From Isoetes taiwanensis (lineage: Eukaryota; Streptophyta; Lycopodiopsida; Isoetales; Isoetaceae), in NCBI GenBank assembly GCA_021234155.1, contig JAJEKV010000323.1, forward strand, positions 62,001 through 126,000: a stretch of 64,000 nucleotides of DNA, read 5' to 3'. Below the pieces are notes generated by a model that had not been told where the DNA came from, ran no database searches, and worked only from the letters and a program-made list of their open reading frames with translations. The position numbers and the translations under genes were made by a program. This document shows positions 22,657-35,807 of this stretch, piece after piece. How positions within the stretch are numbered: position 1 is the first letter of the stretch; each line of letters starts with the position of its first letter.

Positions 22657-23386
22657 GGCTGGGATCGCACTTAATGGTTAATAGAGAAAGATCAAATAGC
22701 ATAATGCCATGTGGCAAAATGCAAAGAAGTCGGTATCGCACTTACTATGCCAAACCGCCTGCTTTGTTTCGGCAGGCGCCCAAGTTGTGGCGGGCGAGAT
22801 TGCCCGCCCAAGTTCGGGCTGCTGCATACGTGGACAAATTTGGAGGGAATTGCAGTGGCGACTGGCTATGGTTTTTCCGTGGATCCCTAACCAAGGTTCC
22901 TGTTATGGAGTATTTTCTTGCCGGATCATGTGACACCTTTTCTTCAACCTGCATTTTCGGCATAATCAATCTCCAGAAACAGATTTGATCAAAGGATTTC
23001 CCCTGTATCGGTGAAGGAAATCTGTAAGATTGGGTGCATCAAGCAGAGGAAAATTGTGGAAAAGCTACTTGGAACAGACTTGCATGGCTCAACGGATTCT
23101 TGCTTTCAGCTATGGCGTCTTATTTGTTATGTGAAACATGAAGATCAGCAAGAAAAATGCCAGTGATGGCCACAGCATACAGAGCTCGAAGAAATGCAGG
23201 GAGTTCGATGGCGGCGTGCTTCGCGGGCGCCGTGGAGTTGTTTGATTCCAACGTGTACCGTTGATGTGGCATATTGTTCCCTATTTAGTGCGATATCAAT
23301 CCTCGGGCACCCACCTCCACCGAAACCGAAGCCTGCCCCAACAATTCCTAGCGAGTTCGGTCATTCCAGTAAGTGCGATCCCAGCC
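22657..23386. mobile_element. PIF/Harbinger-type non-autonomous element, 730 bp, TTA TSD
   Basis: Ends are GGCTGGGATCGCACTTA and its inverse TAAGTGCGATCCCAGCC, a perfect 17-bp TIR. The target duplication is TTA at 22654-22656 and 23387-23389. A TWA target and GG-starting TIRs are hallmarks of PIF/Harbinger. The interior is more GC-rich than its surroundings and includes a further TATCGCACTTAC copy near 22733. A plus-strand frame covers part of it (22557-22988) but has no transposase motif. Confidence 0.92.
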
Positions 23387-23389
23387 TTA

Positions 23390-26189
23390 GTTGGGGACTT
23401 GTAACAGTGGCCATGTTTGTATTGATATTCATTTCTACAAAAATACGCATGCCAAAGCTAGAGTATAGTATAGTATAAGAGGTCTATAGGACCTAAGGGG
23501 CTATTTCATCATGTAGGATCTCTTTGTAGACTATACTAGAAACGTATGCCCGGCGATATGTGTCTATGGTTCGATCAGCACTAAAGTAATATATCTCCTC
23601 TCCAGGGATAAGCAAGGCCACCTTCCTATTGATCTCAACCACAAAATGGTTCAAAGGTGATTACGATGTGTCTAGAAATGGTTCAAAGGTGATAATATAT
23701 TACGATGGAATCCCACTAAATGGGGTCTGCTCATTGCCCATCACGTCTCTTAGTGAATTATCCAAGGCCTCAAATAATCACTTGTGTATCATTGGTGCCT
23801 CGTCCCATACGATCAACCGACATGAATCGTGGAGGTGCATAATGCATTAGCATTAATAATGGTTATGTCAAATGGGTAGATGTATGGATTTGACATATGA
23901 AATGTAGATAAAATGTGTCTATCTATAGAATGGAGTGCTAATATGTGAATTGAGATCTCGCAATTATTAATAGCATTGATGTTCATAAAACATATGCATG
24001 CGTTTCTTCATATTGTTAAATAACAATTGACTTCGATTGAGATTGTGCATACATGTACATCTATGACAACCATATATAGTCTTTAATGCAAGGTTCCCGT
24101 TAGTTGATGCAAATGAATTTAACAAAATACTAAATAAGAATGGTCATTTCTAAACACCATTCTTGATGTGTAAAGGATGGAAATGCCAAATAAAAAATGA
24201 CATCAATGTGTGGCCAGATTTTGATTGTATATACACCATTGGTTCTAGTTGAACAAAAGATGAAGCCAATGGTTAACTTTTATAGAGGAAGAGGGCATAC
24301 ACAACACAATAATAAGATATGATGCCACGTACGCTAATGGGGAAATTAGTTTAATTGGATGGGGAAATGGCATAAAGCTATGAGGTGGTCCATGTGTTGA
24401 AGTTGTATGAGATGTTATTTCGACACATACCATTGTTGTAAATTCCCAACCTTAAAATATTGAATATATTTCTTATGAAGTCCATATAGAAACTAACGCT
24501 TCACATCCATCATGATTTATACTTATTGGATATATTATTTCTCCCCTAATTTGATTCTACATTTCATGCCTGGAGATTTCTTAGGGCAATCTATGAAATA
24601 GACCAAAAGGCTTCATCATAAATTGACATCTCAAAGGACAGAGCATCTTACCTTGCCTAACTTTAATGGGCCTCGCTGCATATAATAAATGGATGCCTCA
24701 CTTTTCATATAAAGGCCCATGACAAACCCTTCATAGCTTCTAAGTTAACTTCTAACATAACGAATTTTGTTAAATTGGTACTCATACTAAGGCATTATAT
24801 TCACACAAACACGTTATATTAACTTCAAACATACCCAATTTTGTTGATTTTGAGTTCACACTTTAGGCAATGCTCTCTATAAACTTTTTAACCTCAATTT
24901 TCAACAACTATCTTATGTCTGGTGTTAGGATTGATGGTGGGGGTAGGATGCTTCCTGCCATTAACGTAGCTGGGAAATTTTCAATATCAACCTATTGGGT
25001 TACTCTGCGGGTTACTCTGTCAGGTTTGACAGCATCAATTTTGAAGAGAACGTGGTGCTGGATATCGTTGTTTTTGTTCCATAGGCCTGAAGCAGGAAAT
25101 TACTTTATGAGACTTTGGACCAGCAAATTTGCTAACAAATTTATGAACATGAAGAATATAGTAAAAAACCTTAACTGTACATATTTTATCACAACAAACC
25201 AAGACTTTGAAACATGTGGAAACCAATCTTGCTCAAGGTACAACAATGTTGAATACAGCCAAAATGTGTTTTATACTATGCCGTCACATAAATATTCAAC
25301 ATGAGAATATATACTGGAGCATATAGGGATCTAAGATAACAATCTGATCGATGTATTAGGACTAACTCCACATTAAAGTGCATTCTGCAAGGGTTATACA
25401 TCTACTTTTACTGTGGTCGTAGGCACGTCTTAGTGTAAATTATCCCGTGTGCCCCAAAAGATCCTTCATGGACATCACATAACATACATTTGGCCTTAAT
25501 TCATGATATTCATCCATCTTCAACAACCAAGCCCAACCAAGCCTGCATGACAAACTGTTATGAGAGCCAGAAATACAACCACGTTTGATAAAACACCATA
25601 GCTGTGCATTAAAGCACTTTGTAGCTTCTCAAAGTTGTATAATAGCAACAATTTCGAGTTTCTAAAACTGACCTCATGTAGTCCAAATTATAGATGGTTC
25701 CTTCCTTCCTTCCTTATCGATCAACAAAATCATGGATGCTAAATGACAAATGCAAGCGGCAAATTGCTTCAAACAAAAAAGGAAGGCCGACATAAACATT
25801 TAGCATACTTATAACCTTAACTTAGACTTAGTATGCCGTACATGTATTGTGCCATCAAGTAATTGCACCATGGTTTAACATAATTTTCCCCCAATGTTTT
25901 AGCTCATCAAATGAACAGCTCATTACCTGCTTTGTTATCCCAAGAGCTCAAGCTACATCCTGTTATAACAGATCAAAGATCACAAAACTATTAGGCTCGT
26001 GCAGAATCATGTATACCTTTGATATCGCTGACATAACAATTTGTACAACCTAAAAAATTTTTAGAGACGTGGAATTTGAAGTAAAACCTGAAGTTCACAT
26101 GAATTATATTTTCAGAAATGAGCCAGAAGATTCAAACTTTTGGCATACATTTGTGCTTCCTTGTAAATTCTCTTATTTCTGCAACTTGT
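23390..26189. other. Long AT-rich intergenic region
   Basis: No recognisable gene, repeat ends or RNA. The longest frame (24870-25304, plus strand) shows no domain, composition or splice context supporting a protein. Short CA/TG-rich and ACATAT-rich stretches only. Confidence 0.45.
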
Positions 26190-26328
26190 AGTTCAAGTAT
26201 GTGTTCAGCCCAAACCATTCGCAGATACGGATTTTATAAATGATGGTGAAGTGGTGGACATGGAGAATGACATGCCCAATAGTTTTGTAGGTTTGGAAAT
26301 GTCTGGAATGGAGGCGTCCTTTGATATG
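26190..26328 (+). CDS. Possible terminal exon, acidic tail
   Basis: After an acceptor-like TGCAACTTGTAG at about 26190 an open frame reads VQPKPFADTDFINDGE, then acidic and Met-rich residues, ending IDATIGS and a stop near 26350. Composition is protein-like and unlike neighbouring frames. No upstream exon on the plus strand could be tied to it, so this is tentative. Confidence 0.3.
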
Positions 26329-27004
26329 ATAGATGCTACAATTGGATCATAATTCTAGATCAGACCCTAAGGGATGCAATTCCCACTTGATAAAACTGAT
26401 TGGTTGGAAAATGTATGTGAAGAATTGCCAGTTTTATATGCATTCTCAAAATGTACACGTTTCTCAGTCTTTATTTTGGAAGGACTGTAATCTGCTCCTT
26501 TTTTCTGCAGACTGTAGTCTTAAATAGTTTTCAGATGGAACTGGGCTCCTTGAAGAAATGTGGACTTTTGAAATATAAAAATAACTTGTTCAATCCTTAT
26601 GTTGTAGGACGCGTGTCTGGGTGGCATTCAACTCTATGCTGCCTATGGTATGATTCTTACTCAAGCTTCAAGTGAACAGTATTAGCAGAGAATCCCTTTA
26701 CAGATTTATAAGGATCTAAATTCATGGCCTATTAAGACCATGAAAATGAAATTTAAAAATCTCTGATATGTTAGCAAGATGTTTTGTCCACCATGTTAGA
26801 GCTGATTCTTCATATACACCTTCCAACAAACTGGCAACGCTTAATCAAGAAAATGTATAGTGAAGGTATATAAAAGAGAAATAGAGCAGCGAGTTCAACT
26901 GCTTAATGTTACAGTAAAGACACAGCTAGTATATTGGAAATTTTGACAAATTTTCATACTTTGAAACCATGATAGTACCTTTGGAAGAAAACATAGAGCC
27001 CTAT

Positions 27005-27225
27005 TTCTTAGTGAGAAGAGATCCAACGAAAAACCTGTGTGTAACCTGCAATATAAACAGGACTGATTAGAAAGCTCTATTACGTGTGCCAAAGCGAAAA
27101 ACCACACTGCATTTTAAACATGTTTGAAAAGAAATTTATATTACATGTGTGTAACCTGCAACAGAGAGAAGAGATACTGCCCAGTTGCCCAGCAAAAAAT
27201 GTGTGTATATACTGCAATATAAACA
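27005..27225. repeat. Short dispersed repeat ending TGCAATATAAACAGG
   Basis: Two copies here (ending near 27062 and 27225) and one in each 1.25-kb duplicate (near 28877 and 30125) share a roughly 55-60 bp core. The core contains GAAGAGATCCTGCCCAGTTG-like sequence, then CCTGTGTGTGACCTGC, then AATATAAACAGG. A shorter relative, CAATATAAACAGG, is at about 50380. It looks like a fragment of a repeat family seeded in introns. Confidence 0.6.
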
Positions 27226-27469
27226 GGCAAAATCATAAGGTAATGCCACTTTTAAATAGGATGGAACATCATAAACTCTGCTCTATTAGGAAGGAAGAAA
27301 AAAAAAACATGCCAGAAAACAGTTGTAACTTCAGCACCATTTGCTTGAAATTTAGCCTGCAAAATCCAATCACACTAATATGGACTAACCATGATCAGGG
27401 CGTTGTTCCTTTCTTCATGCAATCGCTTTGGTTAAGAGCCAAATATGACCGAGCAAGTTGAGCCAAATC

Positions 27470-28414
27470 TACATTTGATGATGGATGCCCTAATAATGGC
27501 TACAGCCTGAAAATTTGAAACAAATAGTAGTTCTCTAAGCCACATTCTTAGGTGGAACTACAACGAAAAAGGATTACTCAAATAGTTCAATATCAAACTT
27601 GAAGCCTTATTGAAACATACCGGTTGCATCTTTTGACCTTGACATTTTGTTGAAATTAAAAACATGTGCCCTTCAACATGAAGCATAAATTCCACTGTGA
27701 TCACCTGAAAAACGTCATGCCACATATGGAATAGGTATTGCTGATATTAAAAACAGAGGATTAAAAAAGTAAGGAAGCACTCAGCACATATGAACACTTT
27801 GTGAGCAAATGGATTCGAAATTGGAGCATCAAATTTTGCCCATGAACAACCATAGATGGTGAATTTAATTTGCAACTAAATTTGAAATACACTAATGCTA
27901 CGAAAACACAATACCTGCATTTGAATAAGGGCACTACTTATGCTCTTCAGTTCAACACATACCAGTGGCTGCTCAACTTTCCAATGTATGTCACCAGTTA
28001 AGAAAATGCAACAGAATGTGGCAAGGAGCAAGATGAAAGAACAGGATTTGATTGGCAAATAGACTACCAATACAACATATAGTGCTTCAAAATGAAATAG
28101 GAAAAATAGAATAGAAAGAATGAAATGACCTCGATCTCAATTTTGCAATTCTCCACATCTAAGAGATGAACAAACTTGAAAGATCAGATATAACTGCAAA
28201 GTGGTGAAGAAAACTTACACAGAACTTGGCCATTTAGATAGCTTGCTTTCACATATACATCTGCCTTGAGTATTATTAGATGGCATGCCTTTGTTCTCAC
28301 TGCCTGTGGAACAAACGATGGATGAAAAGTAAAAAAGTGAAAGAAAATGATCTTCAATACTATTTTTACCAAGCTCAAAAGCAACAGAGCAGAAAAAATC
28401 GCCCATATCCTCAT
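27470..28414 (-). CDS. Exons of an unrecognised host-type gene
   Basis: Minus-strand segments with plausible splice borders: about 28414-28365 (MGDFFCSVAFELG, donor GTAAAA), about 28303-28220 (acceptor TTCCACAG, donor GTAAGT; GSENKGMPSNNTQGRC in phase with the previous exon), about 27995-27915 (DIHWKVEQPLVCVELKSI, donor GTATTG), about 27704-27622 (VITVEFMLHVEGHMFLISTK, donor GTATGT) and about 27510-27460. A further exon near 29037-28936 reads RETFKGIPAMKLQEFGDESL. The first two and the last are duplicated at +1249. I do not recognise the protein. The phase linking all exons was not established. Confidence 0.4.
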
Positions 28415-29293
28415 GGCTTCATCCGTTCAACAAACTAATAATCTAAGTAGCTTAGATGAAATCTAAACTTGTGAAAGTGTAAGTTCCATGGAATTTTTTA
28501 TGGACTGGAAAACTAATATGTATAAAACCAAAGCGGTTACATGATTGTTTGAATTGGAAATAACATGCAGAGAACTACATAAAATAATAGTAATTAGAAT
28601 CACTGAAGGGAACTGGCTCGTCTTTTTGTTTCCTAATACAAAAGGGAACTCTAAGCGAAAAGAACTCAAAGCGGACAGAAATCGAAAGGGAATTCTAAGC
28701 GAAGAGACCATGAAATTTGCGGGGCTTTTGTTTCAGCGCATTAATCGTCAAGGTCATTTTGATTGGATAACCGAATGCTATTTTACCTTGCGTAATCGGT
28801 GAAATCACCGGAAGAGATCCTGCCAGGTTGCCCAACAAAAACACGCGGTGTGTGTGACCTGCAATATAAACAGGACTAATGCTTAAGCTCTGTTCCTACC
28901 TGTAGCAAAGCAACAAACACTGGATAACTGAATACCTGAACCCAAATCCATAGCCATATCCTGCAAGGATTCATCCCCAAATTCCTGAAGTTTCATTGCC
29001 GGAATGCCTTTGAATGTCTCACGATCTACCGGATGGACTCATGGAAAAGGAAAAGTAACATATACAGGCGCCATAAATCGTAGGAGAATGGAGTGACCAT
29101 AAATCGTGGGAGAATGGAGTGAGAAGAAAACGATTTGCATGGGACGGAGCTCTGCGGATTCAAATTTCGCAATCAATGTCGTCGGCCAGCGTCCCGCGAG
29201 GGGAATCGCAAGATGAAAGGGAACGCTGCATGCGGTGTAAGATGCGGCGTTCGTTTGGCACGGTTTCCAACACCATCTCAAAATAAAAAAGAA
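28045..29293. repeat. 1.25-kb tandem duplication, unit 1
   Basis: This unit recurs immediately as 29294-30543 in direct orientation (offset 1249 bp). The junction shares GATTT with both outer borders, consistent with microhomology- or slippage-mediated duplication. It includes at least three predicted exons of the minus-strand gene. Identity is very high except for a block at about 28708-28760 where the units differ at many positions. Confidence 0.95.
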
Positions 29294-30543
29294 GATTTGA
29301 TTGGCAAATAGACTACCAATACAACATATAGTGCTTCAAAATGAAATAGGAAAAATAGAATAGAAAGAATGAAATGACCTCGATCTCAATTTTGCAATTC
29401 TCCACATCTAAGAGATGAACAAACTTGAAAGATCAGATATAACTGCAAAGTGGTGAAGAAAACTTACACAGAACTTGGCCATTTAGATAGCTTGCTTTCA
29501 CATATACATCTGCCTTGAGTATTATTAGATGGCATGCCTTTGTTCTCACTGCCTGTGGAACAAACGATGGATGAAAAGTAAAAAAGTGAAAGAAAATGAT
29601 CTTCAATACTATTTTTACCAAGCTCAAAAGCAACAGAGCAGAAAAAATCGCCCATATCCTCATGGCTTCATCCGTTCAACAAACTAATAATCTAAGTAGC
29701 TTAGATGAAATCTAAACTTGTGAAAGTGTAAGTTCCATGGAATTTTTTATGGACTGGAAAACTAATATGTATAAAACCAAAGCGGTTACATGATTGTTTG
29801 AATTGGAAATAACATGCAGAGAACTACATAAAATAATAGTAATTAGAATCACTGAAGGGAACTGGCTCGTCTTTTTGTTTCCTAATACAAAAGGGAACTC
29901 TAAGCGAAAAGAACTCAAAGCGGACAGAAATCGAAAGGGAATTCTAAGCGAAGAGACCATGACTGAGCTGTTGCAGGGCTTTTGTTTCCAGGCAGACACT
30001 GTCAAGGTCATTTTGATTGGATAACTTCTGAATGCTATTTTACCTTGCGTAATCAGTGAAATCACCAGAAGAGATCCTGCCCAGTTGCCCAGCAAAAAAC
30101 CTGTGTGTGACCTGCAATATAAACAGGACTAATGCTTAAGCTCTGTTGCTACCTGTAGCAAAGCAACAAACACTGGATAACTGAATACCTGAACCCAAAT
30201 CCATAGCCATATCCTGCAAGGATTCATCCCCAAATTCCTGAAGTTTCATTGCCGGAATGCCTTTGAATGTCTCACGATCTACCGGATGGACTCATGGAAA
30301 AGGAAAAGTAACATATACAGGCGCCATAAATCGTAGGAGAATGGAGTGACCATAAATCGTGGGAGAATGGAGTGAGAAGAAAACGATTTGCATGGGACGG
30401 AGCTCTGCGGATTCAAATTTCGCAATCAATGCCGTCGGCCAGCGTCCCGCGAGGGGAATCGCAAGATGAAAGGGAACGCCGCATGCGGAAGATGCGGCGT
30501 TCGTTTGGCACGGTTTCCAACACCATCTCAAAATAAAAAAGAA
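29294..30543. repeat. 1.25-kb tandem duplication, unit 2
   Basis: Second copy of the unit at 28045-29293. Here the variable block reads CTGAGCTGTTGCAGGGC where unit 1 reads AATTTGCGGGGC. The repeat-derived CCTGTGTGTGACCTGC is intact, while unit 1 has an altered form. Most of the remainder appears identical. Confidence 0.95.
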
Positions 30544-31775
30544 GATTTAAGCACTCTGGCAAACCTCTTAGCTTTCAGCAATGATGCATTAGAAATGTAA
30601 ACATCCCACAACAAATTTACATGGCATGGTACGGATGATCATCAAAAAGAAAGATCAGAATACAAATAGTTAGAACATGCATCCTTGCCTTATTGTGAGT
30701 CTCGCTGACCCCATAATCTCCTTGAGTAACGAAAAATGCAATAAGCTTTAATAGAATAGAAATTGCACCGAAGTGTTCCTGCAAAGGACAAAAACAAAAA
30801 ATGCATCAAAACAAAGCTCAAGCATGTAAAAGATGCAAATGCAATTCAAAGATAAGCTCATTTCAAAGATAAGCTCCTTCATTTTATAGAGGATCTTGGA
30901 TGGACGGTTAGAAATGAATTCATGCAACACAAACAATACTTAAGTAGATAGAACACACCTCTGATTCAGCTCCTAACAAACTGGAATCTAATAATAGCAA
31001 AAGAAAAATGCAAGCAGGTGACGTTAAATCTCCTTTAAATCATCTCCTCTCATGCGCTTCAAAGAGAGATGAAGAACCTACAGTAAACAAACGAAAAAGT
31101 AGATCTGTTAGTTTCTGAAACATAAAACCGAAGCAAACAAAGAGTTAGGCAGAAAGAAAATACAAAAGGGCAAGAATATGATTGTGAACAGCCTGAATTT
31201 CCAACTCTGTTGCCAAGGGTATGCCAATATTTTATTAATAATGAGAAACAAATTTTTCTTCTGCAAAATAAAGATGTGCCACATTGTGTGGCAGTCCAAG
31301 AGGTATTCCCTCAAATTTCCACAACCTTGTAAAACTGCTCTTTTCGTCTTTAATAGTGAAAGCATTGCTGAGAGCTGCAACAGGAGAAAGTGTACCTTTG
31401 GTTTTCAAGAAATAGGCACTGAAATACGGCTTTTTCACGACCTTTCTCTACCAATGCTACCACTTTCTTGAAAAGAATGTACAACTCAATTTTAGCAATG
31501 TTGCTGGAGCTGAAGCTTTTGCTTACAAAGGCCCAATATTAGAGTGATCCTCCAGGCGCATACCATATCGACAGAACTAAGTGGAAGAAAGAAAGAGAGA
31601 TGTGCTTAAGGAAGAGAGAACATAACTTGAACTGAAGAAAATGCGCTAGAGTTTGATTTGTCCTGCACTTTGCAGAACCCACTTCAATAGAGCCTTTCAA
31701 ATGGAAGATTATATGCATAGCTAACCAGTTTGCTTGACAACAGTTCAAATGGTGAGAAAGAAAAGGCAGAGTTAC
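30544..31775. other. Intron-like region between duplication and kinase exon
   Basis: AT-rich, with short frames only. A minus-strand stretch near 31490-31410 (VALVEKGREKAVFQCLFLEN) with a downstream GTACAC donor-like site might be an exon, but it has no recognisable homology. Confidence 0.35.
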
Positions 31776-32240
31776 CCAAATATGCCAACTTTCCATCCTG
31801 GGTATGCATTAAGTTTCCAGGATGAGGATCAGCGTGGTAAAACCCGTCTTGTAATATTTGCACCAAAGAACAATATGTTCCAACCTGGAATGATAGATTT
31901 GTAGATAATTGTCTTACAACTGAAATCTCTCAGCAATGCAACAAACAATGTCCTGTTTACCTGCACAAGATGTAAGTCTTTTTCTTCTTCCAGTTTTTGC
32001 CCCTGCAGATTGTTCAACTTATCTTCCAGTTTTTTAGCTTATAGTGTAAAAAACCTCAAGTAAAGCAAGTTAAACAATCATTAATAGCTATATATAGTAA
32101 TAAATGAGGACATTTGTAACCTATACCTCAATCCATTCCATAATGAGCACTTTCTTACTTGACAGATCTTTGTACATCTCCGGAACCTGATAGATCTTTG
32201 ACTCCAAAGCAAAACGTCTTTCTACTGAAGACTATCTGGC
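31776..32240 (-). CDS. ABC1-family (ADCK/UbiB-like) atypical kinase, partial exons
   Basis: Three exons on the minus strand join cleanly. One, ending at 32127 (donor GTATAG), encodes VPEMYKDLSSKKVLIMEWIE. A 43-nt exon at 32003-31961 encodes GQKLEEEKDLHLVQ. The third, 31884-31776 (donor GTAACT), encodes VGTYCSLVQILQDGFYHADP followed by HPGNLMHTQDGKLAYLG. LIMEWIEG and HADPHPGN are signature motifs of ABC1 kinases, which in plants are plastid or mitochondrial proteins affecting prenylquinone metabolism. The DFG exon expected next was not found downstream. Neighbouring exons are scrambled by duplications, so this locus may be a broken copy. The two upstream exons are duplicated at about 35889-36150. 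Confidence 0.75.
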
Positions 32241-35200
32241 AAAATCACAAATCCGCACCTTGCAACTAAGCCCTGGGTATAATTATTAAGCATCTAAAAA
32301 GCTTGAACAGACATAGCAAAATGCTCTGGTTAGCCATGGTGCCTTCTGCGCCCAATCATCTGAATGAAATAGAAAAAGGAGAGACGTTAACGGAAAAATG
32401 ACCAAAATATTTCTTGCCATAAAAAATAGAGAGATGTACCACTCAAATTGAAACGCACTGCTCAGATTGTTGAAACTCAAATTTAGAAGAAAAAGCCTGG
32501 AACTTGAAGCTATGCTTGCGGAAACTTCACCTTCTAACATCCTCATACTCAAATCCATAGCTTACAACTCCATCGCTGTCAATGTTCATATCTGCAGATC
32601 CTCCATTCCATACCCATAAACCGAAAATGGCTACAACGACACCCCAAAACGAAGCTCACAAAGAAGAAAAATGACGAATCCCTCAGTGGTACGAATTTCT
32701 CACAGAAAAAATCAGGCCCGCATTCATGAGTATGGTCACAGTTAGTAGCTGCAGCTACAATTAAGTGTCAAGAAAATGAAGCAAAATGTCAGCACTTTGA
32801 TTCTTCATAATATATGCCTGAGAAGGCTCTTTTTAACTGCCATGCTCTTATCAGAGAAAGCTTGTTGAGAATTCCCCCCAGCTGGTATTTTATGAAAATA
32901 TTTCACCTCTAAGCTTCTTTTCTTCACATACTTGATTTTTGTTCTGATTTTGTGCTTCTTGTGCTTTTTTGAGCTTGTGCACACAGGGTCAAACATCAGT
33001 GATTGTGGAAATAAGCTTCTGAATTGGAATGCATCCACCTATATCTGTGCAACCGGACTGGTGTCACTTGTAAGAATGGCAGCCTCAAGGTTGAACGGCT
33101 TGAATTAAATGGCTTGCAGCTGGGATTGGGAAGCTAACAAATCTTACAACTCAAAGGGCAAACTTTGCTTCAAATTTTACAAAATATATAGAAGAAAGGA
33201 AGCTTACAGCATCCAGCAGCAAAACACTGCAATTATCACCAGTGTAATATGCAACCTGCATAAAAGTAATTTAAAATTAGGAAGGAAACTGAAGCTAAAA
33301 TTTGTAGAACATAGCAATTTAAAGCAATCATGCCAATCAGTAATCGCATACCATGGCTGACCTACAGGGGAGAGACAATGCTTAATTCAGAAAAATATAA
33401 TGAATTTTACAATCTCAAATATTTCGCTAAGAGTACCTTTCTTGCCCTCGTGAATATCTCAAGAATTTAAGAAACTTTACATTCCATTTGCTGAGTAACA
33501 CCTATATCTTACCTTATTAACAATGTGTCTACGGCCAAATGTAAAAATGAGTTAAGGTGTTCAATGAACATAGTCCCATTCTTTGCTAGAGTTATGGAAA
33601 GAGGGGGACTGCCAAATTAACTGGCAAAAGATAACTGGAGGTGTGCAGAGAAGTTTAGAAATAGATTTTCCACAAGATTTCCATCAGAATAATCATGATT
33701 GGCATATATGCAGATGCAGAATGGAGATCCAAAAGGAGTCAAGCAGCATCCAGCAGACCCTTACTGAGAACTCTCCTCTAAAATCATAAACAGGTTCGAT
33801 TGCTTGCTGGATCTTTCACAACGGTGGTGAAGCAGCATCCAGCAGACTCTTACTAAAAACTCTTATACAGTATACAACATTAATGCTGGAACTCTTTAAA
33901 AATGTCTGAAAACTCTTATAAAAACCTTGTATACAACAGCATGGATAGATCGTACAAAAAGAAGGAGTACTGGAACGTACCTGGAAAAATCTTGCCAGTG
34001 CAAAGCCTGCCTTACTTGGTGAGTAAAACGTAGGAGCCTAATGACATGAAGAATAAAACTTAATCAGATCTTCAAGATAGCAATGCGGCTTCTGTACTTT
34101 CTACCTTGAGAGCCAGAGATTTGTTTTCGAGAAGAGCCAGAGATTTGCTTTCCAGAAGCTCGAAATCCTGTCAAAATCTTGAAATATAACAGCATTGCAA
34201 TTGACTTTGGTAAGAAAAGCTTAGGATTCTTGGTGTCGTGCTAAGTTTCTTGGTGTCTTGCTGACCTATGATGATGCCGCCCAGCTGAAGAGCTCCACAG
34301 TTCCAGTGATGATCTGAACAAACGCAAGAGCCGGAGGCGCCAAACCGAGATTCGTAAGAAGAGAGCTGGTCCAAATTTCGTAGAAAGAAAGGGTTTTGAA
34401 AATTCGTCGTCATTGAATAGGGTCGGCTACGGCAACTTCAAAATATGAATTTAATGCTGGAAACCAAGATGCCGGGAGGGGGAACGCATGCGGGAAGGGA
34501 ACGCCACATGCGTCTACACTGCGGGGTTTCAGGCACGAAGTCCAACACCTTACCAAAATAAAAAAGAAGATTTGGAGTGAACCTCCTATTATTTTTGAGT
34601 AGCGCTCCTTGCCTTGAGGTGTCTTGGGGCGAAAGCATGTTGTAGTGGAACACCCTGGGTGTCCCCCCTGTCCCCCCCTAAAAATGTGGTGGGAGATATC
34701 AAATTTGTGGTGCGATTTTAAATGTTTGTTTGGCTCTTAGTGCATGTACTGCCCGGATTCAATCATTTCTTGAACTGCAACAACCCGATTCCCACGCCAC
34801 CCGTCCCATTCCAATTTCCTACGCCACCCGTCCCATTCCAATCTCCACCTAACCGATTCCTAAACCCACGACCCACCCGCGCCTTTCCTGAAGCACACGG
34901 CTATGGCGCTTAATCCGGTTGTGGATCAATCCGGTTCATACTTTGAATCATTTAATTTGGAAGCAAATCTGCCTAAAATCCCAAACCGGAGCACAGGTAA
35001 GAGAAAGAGAACTCCAGAACAAGAACGTGATCATAAAAGATGCCAAAGGAAAAGAAAAAGGGAAGCTAAAGAAGAAGTAGCAAAAGTTGCATCAGCAGAG
35101 GGAGGATCCACCAGAACGGCCTCTACTAGGCGTCGGATGGTGTTGAAATTATTATCTTCATTTCATAGCACCACTAAAGGCTTGGCTGACAGTGATAAGA

Positions 35201-35807
35201 AAGAGGTTTTACGAGATTTTCTGGAAGATGACACAATGGACAGCGTACTTGGTGAAGAGCTGAAAGATTTGCAAGCCAAGAGCATTGTGGTCAGCAACCT
35301 CATGGCTTCCATTCCACTTGTGAAGAAGTCTAACAGCAATGACAGTTTAGCAGCCAAGAGTAGTTGCCTTGCTATGGCCGTAAAAGGAAGCATTAATACC
35401 GAAAGTGCTAATCCTGTCAGTGCTCGGGGTTTTGGTAAACTGCTGGGTGTTCATCCTAGGAATCTTACCAAAGCAAAATTGAAGAGGGAAGAGATAGATT
35501 GCAAAGGGGGGAAATGGGTTTTGTACAAAAGAGTTAGAAGAGCAGATGCAATTCCCAATTCTGTCATAGAACTTGTGCAGCAATTTTGGACCGAAAACAG
35601 TAGGGTCTCTCCAAATGCAAAGGATGTTAAGTTCAGAAGATTGGAACGAAATGTAAGAGAGGATCATGCCACTCACTATCTGGAAGAATCACAGGTTATT
35701 TCATTTCTTCATCTTCACCACATTTTTTATTGTTAATGTGGTATGTGGTTAGTGATTGCTTGTGATATGTGGTTGGTGTGGTTAGTGATTGCTCGTGGTG
35801 TGTGGTG
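31880..35807. repeat. 3.93-kb tandem duplication, unit A
   Basis: Direct duplicate of 35808-39739 (offset 3928 bp at the left edge). The left border falls within the first five bases of the kinase HADPHPGN exon, the right border in the intron of the plus-strand transposase-like gene. The junction has only about 2 bp (CC) of shared sequence. Identity is very high with scattered small indels. Confidence 0.95.
34903..35694 (+). pseudogene. First exon of a transposase-like gene, duplicated copy A
   Basis: ATG at 34903. It encodes MALNPVVDQSGSYFES, a basic region (GKRKRTPEQERDHKRCQRKR) that is probably a nuclear localisation signal and short coiled coil, then SARGFGKLLGVHPRNLTKAK, and ends at LEESQ with donor CAG/GTTATT. 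The frame is intact but downstream exons are absent: the duplication ends in the intron at 35807. The only exon 2 (40414 onward) follows copy B. Long-range splicing from copy A over copy B is conceivable but unproven. Confidence 0.7.

Noticed and set aside
24870..25304. 144-codon frame in the intergenic region
   Set aside because: No domain, no splice context, AT-driven composition.
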